This document shows, piece by piece, positions 7,670 through 15,051 of a DNA stretch of 64,000 nt. The notes under the pieces are model-generated. The model was given only the letters and a program-made list of their open reading frames with translations, did no database searches and was not told where the DNA came from. Position numbers and translations under genes: made by a program. The DNA lies in contig CALJES010000002.1 in NCBI GenBank assembly GCA_938074205.1, positions 1 to 64,000 of the forward strand, in the 5' to 3' direction. Positions within the stretch are counted from its first letter, which is position 1. The number at the start of each line of letters is the position of its first letter. The DNA is from an uncultured bacterium (GTDB lineage: Bacteria; Armatimonadota; UBA5829).

Positions 7670-8419
7670 TTACAGATTAGGCTCCGGTATGCGCTCTGCC
7701 ACTTTCGCCCAAGAGCGTTTTTCCAGAAAGCTGCCTGTTACATCCTCTTCCATCTCCATAAACATACGATATGGTACCGTGAATGACAACACCTCTGGGT
7801 CGACAAGTGGGCGAACAGTCACGTCGGTCAAACCGACAACCGCCCTTGGTTCGGCTTTCAGAGATTCATGATAGGGAATTAGGCATACTTGGCTGCAGCC
7901 GGAAGCAAAGGGCACTATCACATTGTCGTTCGATGGGCGGCGGTAGTTGGCGAGTACAACGAGCGCCGAAAGCTGATCCGGGTTGGCGAGAAAGCTTACC
8001 AGAACAGGTTTTTCGATCCGCGCATCCACGTCGCCTATGGATTTGAACACCACGTATTTGTGAGGAATATCAGTGATAGGGAGCTTACTTACGGCTTCCC
8101 TGGCAAGCTCAGGGTTCTTCTTGTATCCCTCCCCTTCCGGATACCCCTCGCCGCGACCAGTCGACAGAAAGTAATCGATGCCTCCTGGCACCTTGTCCCA
8201 GGCGGATCCAAAACCCAGTCCTACAATTGCGCCATAGCATCTTACTGTCTCTCGGCTTATCGCTGATGTCCTTCCACGCGCAGCCGCGCCGAATAACGAT
8301 ACCACACATCCATGTCCGCTGTTTTTGAACTCCAATACGCCTTCAGGTTTCTCGTCTACAAAGAGTACCGCTATTGGAGACAGGCGTAGTTTAAGGATTT
8401 CGGCGACTCGACTTTTCAA
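7670..8419 (-). CDS. DUF169 family protein
   Basis: A 249-residue protein of the DUF169 family, recognisable from LRLSPIAVLFVDEKPEGV, the cysteine-containing GHGCVVSLFGAAARG followed by TVRCYGAIVGLGFG, and a central PVLVSFLANPDQLSALVVLANYRR. No biochemical role is established for the family. The start is TTG 8419, nine bases after GGAGGTG. It lies 7 bases after anmK and 139 before the nucleoside hydrolase gene, so it belongs to the same transcription unit. Confidence 0.8.
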   Translation of the reverse strand: MKSRVAEILKLRLSPIAVLFVDEKPEGVLEFKNSGHGCVVSLFGAAARGRTSAISRETVRCYGAIVGLGFGSAWDKVPGGIDYFLSTGRGEGYPEGEGYKKNPELAREAVSKLPITDIPHKYVVFKSIGDVDARIEKPVLVSFLANPDQLSALVVLANYRRPSNDNVIVPFASGCSQVCLIPYHESLKAEPRAVVGLTDVTVRPLVDPEVLSFTVPYRMFMEMEEDVTGSFLEKRSWAKVAERIPEPNL

Positions 8420-8426
8420 TTGGCTT

Positions 8427-9620
8427 TCACCTCCAAGAATACGGCAGACTTACCTTGCCCATAATAACTGGGTGGATCGCTCCGGTTGCGGTGGGAACGT
8501 TCGAGGGAACACCGCGCAAAGTTTCGGAGCCCAACAACGCAAACGCAACCGCTTCTTTCGCATCGCTCGGCACCCCGAACTCATCAAAAAGGCGTACCGG
8601 CAGCTTCGTTGAGTGTCTTATCATTTCTACCAATACTGGGTTTGCAGCTCCTCCGCCGCATAGGATTAATTCATCCACTTTTCCAGGTATGAATCTGCGA
8701 TATGAGATCGCAATAGTTTCAGCTGTAAGTGCAGTCAGCGTTGCGATGATATCCTCAGGCGAACCCAAACGGGCTTCCTCCCAGCAAAGCAGCTCCTCCA
8801 GGTAGTGTGTACCAAACTGCTCTCGTCCAGCAGTTTTCGGCGGTTTGGTCCGATAGTATGGGTGCTGCATTAGCTTTTTCAATAGAGGCCGAATAATCCT
8901 GCCTGATGAGGCAATCCGACCGTCGCGATCAAACGTCAATTTGCCGTTTGTAAAACGCGTGACTGCTGCATCGATGAGCATGTTACCGGGTCCAGTGTCG
9001 AATGCTATCACGTCCTCAAGTCCTGCTCCAAACGGTAAATACGTGACATTAGCAATACCTCCTATGTTCTGTACAGCCCGAGAAACGTTTTCGCTGCGGA
9101 GAAAGATATAGTCAAAGTACGGAACTAACGGCGCTCCTTCGCCGCCCGCGGCCATATCTGATGGTCGAAAGTCGCTAACTACAGGCACGCCAGTCTTTTC
9201 TGCGATTATTGCTGCTTCTCCTATTTGCAGTGTCGAGCGTTTGCATGTCCTCGTGTCGCGACCCTGGTGGTGAATTGTCTGGCCGTGCGATGCGATAAGG
9301 TCAACTCGTCCCTGTAGTTGGGATAATGAGGCGCAAGCCATAGCGGCTTCCGCCAAAAGCTCGCCCAGCAAAAAATTAAGCTCGCTAATCTCGCCAGCTG
9401 GCACCAATTCTCCACCAGCTACTCGCATTAGCCGGTTGCGGATTTCAGTGGGGTAGGGCAGGCAGGTGAAGCCGCAGAATTCAATGGTGGCCTCCAGACC
9501 AGATCCCGTGATTCTAACGCCTGCAGCATCAATACCGTCCATCGAAGTGCCGGCCATCAAGCCGATTACAGATACGCTTGCTTCTCGCGGCACAATCTCA
9601 TATAATTTAGTCGGAACCAC
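8427..9620 (-). CDS. anmK: Anhydro-N-acetylmuramic acid kinase
   Basis: A 397-residue sugar kinase of the ASKHA fold. Diagnostic segments: VIGLMAGTSMDGIDAAGVR at the N-terminus, NIGGIANVTYLP, FDTGPGNMLIDA and LILCGGGAANPVL. AnmK opens and phosphorylates 1,6-anhydro-MurNAc to MurNAc-6-phosphate in peptidoglycan recycling. The start is uncertain: GTG 9620 has TAGGGAG eight bases upstream, while GTG 9629 (three residues longer) lies too close to it. It is the first gene of the minus-strand salvage operon and is divergent from the fmdB-like gene, whose promoter lies inside its 5' end. Confidence 0.95.
   Translation of the reverse strand: MVPTKLYEIVPREASVSVIGLMAGTSMDGIDAAGVRITGSGLEATIEFCGFTCLPYPTEIRNRLMRVAGGELVPAGEISELNFLLGELLAEAAMACASLSQLQGRVDLIASHGQTIHHQGRDTRTCKRSTLQIGEAAIIAEKTGVPVVSDFRPSDMAAGGEGAPLVPYFDYIFLRSENVSRAVQNIGGIANVTYLPFGAGLEDVIAFDTGPGNMLIDAAVTRFTNGKLTFDRDGRIASSGRIIRPLLKKLMQHPYYRTKPPKTAGREQFGTHYLEELLCWEEARLGSPEDIIATLTALTAETIAISYRRFIPGKVDELILCGGGAANPVLVEMIRHSTKLPVRLFDEFGVPSDAKEAVAFALLGSETLRGVPSNVPTATGAIHPVIMGKVSLPYSWR
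9578..9606 (+). promoter_or_regulatory. Promoter of the zinc-ribbon gene inside anmK
   Basis: TTGCTT (9578-9583), 17-base spacer, perfect TATAAT (9601-9606) reading toward the + strand gene at 9654. The two divergent genes have only about 30 bases between starts, so this promoter overlaps the anmK coding start. Confidence 0.7.
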
Positions 9621-9653
9621 ATTGAACACTCCCTACAGATAGCGAGGTGGTGT

Positions 9654-9899
9654 ATGCCTACGTACGTCTATAGGTGCAAGCAGTGCGAGCACCAGTTCGA
9701 GATCATTCAGAAAATGACAGATGATCCCATAGACAAATGCCCAAAGTGTAATGGTGCTGTAAGCAGATTGCTTTTTCCCGTCGGAATAGTTTTCAAAGGT
9801 TCCGGATTTCACGTGAACGACTATCCAAGTTCATCATCCGGCAGCAAGAAGACCGAAGAGAAGTCCGAAGCAAAAGAACCTGCTGCCGCCAAAGAATGA
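9654..9899 (+). CDS. FmdB-type zinc ribbon protein
   Basis: An 81-residue protein beginning MPTYVYRCKQCEHQFEIIQ, with zinc-ribbon cysteine pairs CKQC and CPKC and the family segment VGIVFKGSGFHVNDY. The Ser/Lys/Glu-rich tail is low complexity. FmdB-like proteins are proposed regulators, originally of formamide/amide use, but for most members the role is unknown. GAGGTGG precedes the ATG. It is a single-gene unit between a strong promoter and a hairpin. Confidence 0.9.
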   Translation: MPTYVYRCKQCEHQFEIIQKMTDDPIDKCPKCNGAVSRLLFPVGIVFKGSGFHVNDYPSSSSGSKKTEEKSEAKEPAAAKE

Positions 9900-9945
9900 T
9901 TGGCTGCCTATCCGCGAGGCAGCTTCAAAGTTTCACTCTACAAAG

Positions 9946-9974
9946 ACAGCCAGGCTCATTATGAACCTGGCTGT
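9946..9974. terminator. Hairpin between convergent genes
   Basis: ACAGCCAGG (9946-9954) pairs with CCTGGCTGT (9966-9974) over an 11-base loop; the following TTATTCGTCATTT is only loosely T-rich. A second, shorter hairpin (GCTGCCT 9903-9909 / AGGCAGC 9917-9923) precedes it. It lies between the + strand zinc-ribbon gene and the minus-strand gene at 10003 and could serve both. Confidence 0.55.
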
Positions 9975-10002
9975 TATTCGTCATTTCCCTATTTCTGCAA
10001 AG

Positions 10003-11997
10003 CTATTCCTTTACTGCGGCAGCGAATTGCTCGGCAAATGCGCAGGCTTGGTAGTATAGTCCTGCTTCGATTATAGTGCGGCCATTTACTATCTTCGGAA
10101 CCGTGCTGGTTCGCATCAGCCTACCGTTCACCCTCACAACTGGTTTACCTATACTAACCTCGAGCTTGATGCTACCTATGTAAGCAACAGCAGTGCGCGT
10201 GGCAGGTTCCCAGAAAACCACACCGCCAAGACTATCAACCAGGTCTCGAAGCTTTATAGCACCCTTACTCGAAAACACTCGTTTTTCCAGCTTGGCGTTT
10301 CGGTCTACTGGTTGAATCCCAGTACGCGATAGGTGTGGTGCAACGGAGTTGTCCTTCTCAGAGCCGCGCATAGTCGGAAGAAGAGCAACTCGGACCGGCT
10401 GGGGCATGGACGCTTTACATTCGTCCGTTGGATAAATCGGAGTGCGCGGGGCGTTATATGCGACCCTGCTTGCCGAGTCCTGATCCACCTGTCTTTCGAC
10501 GGCGAAAGTTGGTTGCTGGTTAACCGCCGGCAGCGATATAGCCCGATCGTCCATTGGTAATACTTCTCTGAGCCGTTCGTTAGAGTGCAACGGGTATTGA
10601 CTATCCGAACGCATCTTCCGCTCAACACCGACAATTGCTCTTTCAGGTTCTGCGAGTACTGCATCCTTTGTTACGGTGGGAAAAGTTTTAACCAGATTGC
10701 CGTCGGATTCGGCCGGCGCTGAAGCGCGTACTCGCGCAGTGGACTTGCTTTCAGATGTTCTTGCTGCAGCTTCGGCAGTCATACCGCGAACCTGGGGATC
10801 GGAAACGGCCGGTGTAGAGATTGTCTCGGTTTTGCTAACAGCCGTGGACGATTTGCCGGTGCTTCGCGGTTCCACTGGCACAAGATTCGGCTTGTGTTCT
10901 AAATCTGTCAAAGCGGTTCTGATGCTCGGCACCGTGCTTGTGTCCTGATGGTATGTTTGCGATGACACCGCTGGTTCCGGTATAGGACGCGAACTTTCTG
11001 ACTTATGATCTGGTCGTAAGGCAACAACCTTTTCGCGAGTTGTTGGTTCGGCCTTCTTCAAAGTGGGTGCCGAAGGCCGCAGTGTTGGTTCCATAGAAGA
11101 GGCTACTCTGGATTCGCGCGCAGCCGGTTTAGCAGCTGGTGAATTGGTGAGTGATGGAAGAGGTTCTGCTTCAACTGCTCGTGCAACGCCTTCGGTTCTA
11201 GTTTTGGGTTCTATGGAGGGGGGTAGCAGTTGCCCAACTCCGTCGTCTTCAGACGGTGCGACACTTACTTCAGCCGGCTCAGTCTCAATCGATGCGACAC
11301 GCGGGCGCTCTATATTGTTTTGGAAAACAACCTTTACACTTGCCGGATCACTCTTGTTACCGGCACTATCGTAAGCATACGTCTGAAGTTCGTGCTGCCC
11401 ATTGGTGTATTTAGTAGTATCAAGGCTGCACACATATGGCTGACGGTTGGTGAGATACTTAAGGGCACCGTCGACCAACAAGCAGACAATCGGAGGTTCC
11501 GCGCTGTCATCTGTGACTACCATCTTGATTGTGACCGTACCCTTCAGCACGTCGCCAGACTTGATATTTGCGAAACGCACGTTCGGAACGCGCAAATCAT
11601 AGCTTTTCTGCCCGATAACGACCTTGTTCGACACGCTCGCCACGAGCTTGTCACCTGCATAGATGCGCACAGTTAGTTGGTGTGCGCCCGGTGCAAACTT
11701 CGCGGTATCCCACCAGAACGAGCACACACCCCTTGGTTCAGGTCTTACGAGCGACCGCGTAGCGTAGTATCGTCCGTCTATCCAAAGTTCAAGCCGCGTC
11801 ACCTCTAAATCTGACTGCGTGTTGTAGCCCACGGAGACCTCTACGTTTCTAGAGGTTATACGGTCTCCTGGTTGCGGAGCCAGCCAAGTGGCGGTCGCGG
11901 CTTCGACGGTCACAGCTAGTGCGGGCCAAATCATCGCTGCAACAACAACGGTTGCAACGAAGCGGGTACAAAAAACGTGTCGACGCATAAGCCTCAC
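10003..11997 (-). CDS. Secreted protein with Ig-like domains and copper-amine-oxidase N-terminal-like domain
   Basis: A 664-residue exported protein. From GTG 11997 (GAGG eight bases upstream) there is a signal peptide (RRHVFC...VATVVVAAMIWPALAVTVEAA). Two Ig-like repeats follow at about 35-130 and 135-230, each with the LxLxIDGR/LLVDG and FAPGAHQLTVRIYA / YTNGQHELQTYAYD pattern. Then comes a long Ser/Thr/Pro/Glu-rich disordered linker (about 235-565), and a C-terminal domain with LRDLVDSLGGVVFW, IGKPVVRVNGR and PKIVNGRTII, typical of Cu_amine_oxidN1 stalk domains. Probably a cell-surface adhesin or scaffold; no catalytic site is seen. Confidence 0.75.
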   Translation of the reverse strand: MRLMRRHVFCTRFVATVVVAAMIWPALAVTVEAATATWLAPQPGDRITSRNVEVSVGYNTQSDLEVTRLELWIDGRYYATRSLVRPEPRGVCSFWWDTAKFAPGAHQLTVRIYAGDKLVASVSNKVVIGQKSYDLRVPNVRFANIKSGDVLKGTVTIKMVVTDDSAEPPIVCLLVDGALKYLTNRQPYVCSLDTTKYTNGQHELQTYAYDSAGNKSDPASVKVVFQNNIERPRVASIETEPAEVSVAPSEDDGVGQLLPPSIEPKTRTEGVARAVEAEPLPSLTNSPAAKPAARESRVASSMEPTLRPSAPTLKKAEPTTREKVVALRPDHKSESSRPIPEPAVSSQTYHQDTSTVPSIRTALTDLEHKPNLVPVEPRSTGKSSTAVSKTETISTPAVSDPQVRGMTAEAAARTSESKSTARVRASAPAESDGNLVKTFPTVTKDAVLAEPERAIVGVERKMRSDSQYPLHSNERLREVLPMDDRAISLPAVNQQPTFAVERQVDQDSASRVAYNAPRTPIYPTDECKASMPQPVRVALLPTMRGSEKDNSVAPHLSRTGIQPVDRNAKLEKRVFSSKGAIKLRDLVDSLGGVVFWEPATRTAVAYIGSIKLEVSIGKPVVRVNGRLMRTSTVPKIVNGRTIIEAGLYYQACAFAEQFAAAVKE

Positions 11998-12152
11998 CGC
12001 AGATACCTCATCTCCTCGAAACTCTACCACAGGCTGAACCACGTGTCAACCTCCCAGGCATTGCTTTCGAAAAGGCCATTCGAGCAGGGAAAATCGGGTT
12101 TGTTTGTCTAATCAAAACCCAAGTGCATAGGCTTCAAATGAGGTAATCTTGC

Positions 12153-13886
12153 ATGGAATGGCATTTTCCTCAGGAGAGAATTGTTTCACACATCCTTATG
12201 GCTACACTTGTGCTTGGCTTGATGCGTTGCACATCGTGTGCGGGAACTTCTTCAATCCGCGCCGATGTTCTCGTTGAGCCGCGAACTAGGGCTTTGATCG
12301 TGGACGGCAGACCTTTCCTTCCGTTCGGGTTTTACACTGACCCGGACATTACCGACTTGCCTGAAGTGGAATCAATCTATGGTTTCACGACAATCGCGCC
12401 CTACTGGTTCGGTCGGCAAAAGAGAAGCCCCGAAGATATCGCCGAGATGCGGCGCCAGCTGGATCGATGCGCTGCTGTGGGAATGAAGCTCAACTATGAT
12501 ATCAAGCTTCTGGCGACAACGCTGCAGACCGAAGAGGACGAACAAGCTTTGCGGGCTGAGGTCGAGGCTGTTAGGGATCATCCTGCTTTGCTGGCTTGGT
12601 ACATAGCGGACGAGCCGGAGCTTAACAAAATACCGCCTGAGCGTCTTATCCGGGCGTATAAGACAATCAAAGAGGTCGATCCGGTGCACCCCATCGCTGT
12701 CTGTATAGCTCGGATAGACAAGGCAGAACCTTATCTGCCGGCTTTCGACGTGTTGATGGTTGACATATATCCTGTTCCGCATCATTCGTTGACCAAGGTG
12801 GCTGATGGTGTCGAAAAAGCTCTGGCGGTAGTGGGATTCTCGAAGCCTGTTTGGTTCATCCCTCAGGCTTTCGGGGGCGGAGAGTTTTGGCATAGGGAAC
12901 CCACTGCCAAAGAGGTCAGAGCTATGACTTACCTGGGGTTGATCCACGGCGCTACCGGGATACAGTACTTTATCCGCAGGCCACCGATAGGAAATCCGAA
13001 GTCGCCAGTGGTCTGGTCTGAGTGCCGCGCGCTTGCTATGGAGTTCTCTCAGCTTCTTCCAGCCATTCTATCAGGCGAACCTGCCCCAAAGGTTAGCTGC
13101 CAACCGGCGGAGGTTCATGCAAAGGCTTTTGCTGACCGAGGTGTGATCTTTGTGCTGGCTGTTAACACAGAAAATCGTCCAACTGCAGTTAAGATCTCTC
13201 TCGAAGGGTGTGACTACTCTGGCAAGGTTGATCTGCTGTTCGAACGTCGTCAGGTCGAGGCCAGCTCAGGTAAGGTTACAGATTGGATTGATGCGTTGGG
13301 CACGCGAATATATCGCCTGCCGGTAGGACCGTTTCCCCCGGACGATGTCCAGATCAGCCCAGACAACATAGTAGCCAATCCGAGTTTCGAAGAGATCGTG
13401 AGTCCTGGCACGCCTGCAAACTGCTACCTTTGGATTGGAGAAGTTCGCAACGCAAATTGCGCAATCGATCCGTGCGTTGCGCGCCACGGTAGACAGTCTG
13501 TTCGCATGACTGTCCCAGCAGAAGGCACCGGCCCGACCTTGGTACCGTTTCTCCTGCGAGACCCCAAGATGCAACTCCGAGATTTCACTACCAATTCGAT
13601 ATGGTTCAGATACACACCGGGTATTAGGCTTAAGTTCTCCGTATGGGCAAAAGCACAGACACCAGGCGTGAAGTTCAGGTTTGTCGATGCAAACCTAGAC
13701 ACTCTGCCGCAGACGTTTACTCTAACCAGCGAATGGCAACGTTATGAGTTCGAAGGTGTTGCGAAGCGCGAGATACCGTACGGGCGTTTAGGGATTCAGC
13801 TGATAGGCCCCGGTACCGCCTGGTTTGATGTGTTTGAGGTGACAATCGCTGGCGAGGCGAACTCGCAACCGGCAGACAAGTCTTAG
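12153..13886 (+). CDS. Secreted glycosidase-like TIM-barrel protein with C-terminal carbohydrate-binding domain
   Basis: A 577-residue protein with an N-terminal signal (SHILMATLVLGLMRCTSCAG). The central region reads as a (beta/alpha)8 glycosidase-like barrel: FLPFGFYTDPDI, a LLAWYIADEPELN segment whose acidic residues occupy the usual catalytic-acid position, FDVLMVDIYPVP and PVWFIPQAFGGGEFW. The last ~170 residues look like a jelly-roll carbohydrate-binding module (NPSFEEI, GRQSVRMTVPAEG, KFSVWAKAQTPGVKFRF). I cannot assign a GH family. GAGG precedes ATG 12153. Confidence 0.65.
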   Translation: MEWHFPQERIVSHILMATLVLGLMRCTSCAGTSSIRADVLVEPRTRALIVDGRPFLPFGFYTDPDITDLPEVESIYGFTTIAPYWFGRQKRSPEDIAEMRRQLDRCAAVGMKLNYDIKLLATTLQTEEDEQALRAEVEAVRDHPALLAWYIADEPELNKIPPERLIRAYKTIKEVDPVHPIAVCIARIDKAEPYLPAFDVLMVDIYPVPHHSLTKVADGVEKALAVVGFSKPVWFIPQAFGGGEFWHREPTAKEVRAMTYLGLIHGATGIQYFIRRPPIGNPKSPVVWSECRALAMEFSQLLPAILSGEPAPKVSCQPAEVHAKAFADRGVIFVLAVNTENRPTAVKISLEGCDYSGKVDLLFERRQVEASSGKVTDWIDALGTRIYRLPVGPFPPDDVQISPDNIVANPSFEEIVSPGTPANCYLWIGEVRNANCAIDPCVARHGRQSVRMTVPAEGTGPTLVPFLLRDPKMQLRDFTTNSIWFRYTPGIRLKFSVWAKAQTPGVKFRFVDANLDTLPQTFTLTSEWQRYEFEGVAKREIPYGRLGIQLIGPGTAWFDVFEVTIAGEANSQPADKS

Positions 13887-13908
13887 CATCATCTAAGTCA
13901 AATATGCA

Positions 13909-13935
13909 CGAAGCCGCTGGGTTCCAGCGGCTTCG
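13909..13935. terminator. Perfect 12-bp hairpin between convergent genes
   Basis: CGAAGCCGCTGG (13909-13920), loop GTT, CCAGCGGCTTCG (13924-13935). No T run follows on either strand. It lies between the + strand glycosidase-like gene and the minus-strand oxidoreductase gene and may stop or stabilise both transcripts. Confidence 0.5.
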
Positions 13936-13960
13936 GACGGGATCTTGCTGCTTTATACGA

Positions 13961-14980
13961 TCACTCGAACGGGGTTTCTAAAGAAGTCCCTGCTTTGGCT
14001 GAACGCTCAGCATAGTCAATGACCATTATAACTCGCCTTGCTTCCTCCGGCTTTACCTCAAGTTCTTTGTCGCGCAGCAGGTGATCGGCAAGGTTCGGAT
14101 ACCAGGTTTCCCAAGTGGATTGCTTGTACTTGATGTCCATCTCGGCCGGATAGCCCTTCACATCCAGGTATGCCTTGAAGCTGCCAGAGCCGTTATCGAC
14201 GATCGCACCCTTCGTGCCCAGTATCCGCCATCGAGGCTTACCGGCTTTCGCAATCGAGGAAATAGTGATATCGGCAACAACATCGTCCTCGAACCGCACT
14301 ATTGCCTGAGTCTCGTCTTCATTGGTGACGTCTTTCCAAACGCGGTTCCATTGATAAAATCCTGTCACGCTCTTGATCTTGTGTCCCTCCAAGAAGTTGA
14401 GCACCCAGTCCACCAAATGAGCGCCCCAGTCGTAGAAGTTGCCGCCTGAGATTTCCTTGTCGGATCTCCACCATTTCCCAGGCTTGTTGTAACCGCCCAT
14501 AAACGCTTCTACTCGGAATACCTCGCCGATCATGCCTCGGTCAATGAATTCCTTGATCGCCATATAGTCTCCGTCGTGTCGACGGTTATGAAAAACGGTT
14601 AGTAGCACCCCTTTCTTGCGGGCGAGCTCTATCATATCCGTGGCCTCTTCGGTCTTAATGCAGAACGGCTTTTCGACGCACACACCTTTGCCCGCGTTTA
14701 GCGCGTCCATTGTCACGCTGTAGTGCAGGTTGTGTGGCAGAACATTTACCACGCAGTCGATTTCATCGTCCTGCAGCATCATTCTGTAGTCGGAATACGT
14801 TTTGATATGTGGCAGCTCCTGTTGAGCAGCTTTAAGACGAGCGGGGTCTATATCGCATACTGCAACGGTGCGCATCCCAGGGCTCGCATTGATCCATTCG
14901 GCGTGAGCTTTGCCCATATTGAAAGCTCCGCCATAGCCAATAATTCCCCATCTGATTTCCTTCTTGTCCTTTGTTTGCAC
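13961..14980 (-). CDS. Gfo/Idh/MocA family oxidoreductase
   Basis: A 339-residue NAD(P)-dependent sugar dehydrogenase-like protein. It has a Rossmann N-terminus (RWGIIGYGGAFNMGKAHAEW), the cofactor/catalytic motif CVEKPF, and the C-terminal domain motif NFYDWGAHLVDW. Substrate unknown; family members oxidise or epimerise inositols, glucosides and amino sugars. The GTG start has GAGGAGGAAG upstream. It is flanked by secreted glycosidase-like genes and so is probably part of polysaccharide use. Confidence 0.88.
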   Translation of the reverse strand: MQTKDKKEIRWGIIGYGGAFNMGKAHAEWINASPGMRTVAVCDIDPARLKAAQQELPHIKTYSDYRMMLQDDEIDCVVNVLPHNLHYSVTMDALNAGKGVCVEKPFCIKTEEATDMIELARKKGVLLTVFHNRRHDGDYMAIKEFIDRGMIGEVFRVEAFMGGYNKPGKWWRSDKEISGGNFYDWGAHLVDWVLNFLEGHKIKSVTGFYQWNRVWKDVTNEDETQAIVRFEDDVVADITISSIAKAGKPRWRILGTKGAIVDNGSGSFKAYLDVKGYPAEMDIKYKQSTWETWYPNLADHLLRDKELEVKPEEARRVIMVIDYAERSAKAGTSLETPFE

Positions 14981-15051
14981 TGTTAAGTCACTTCCTCCTC
15001 GTTGTTGTTTTTCTGCGCTGTACTACAATCGTTGTGCTGTGCTCACAAGTC

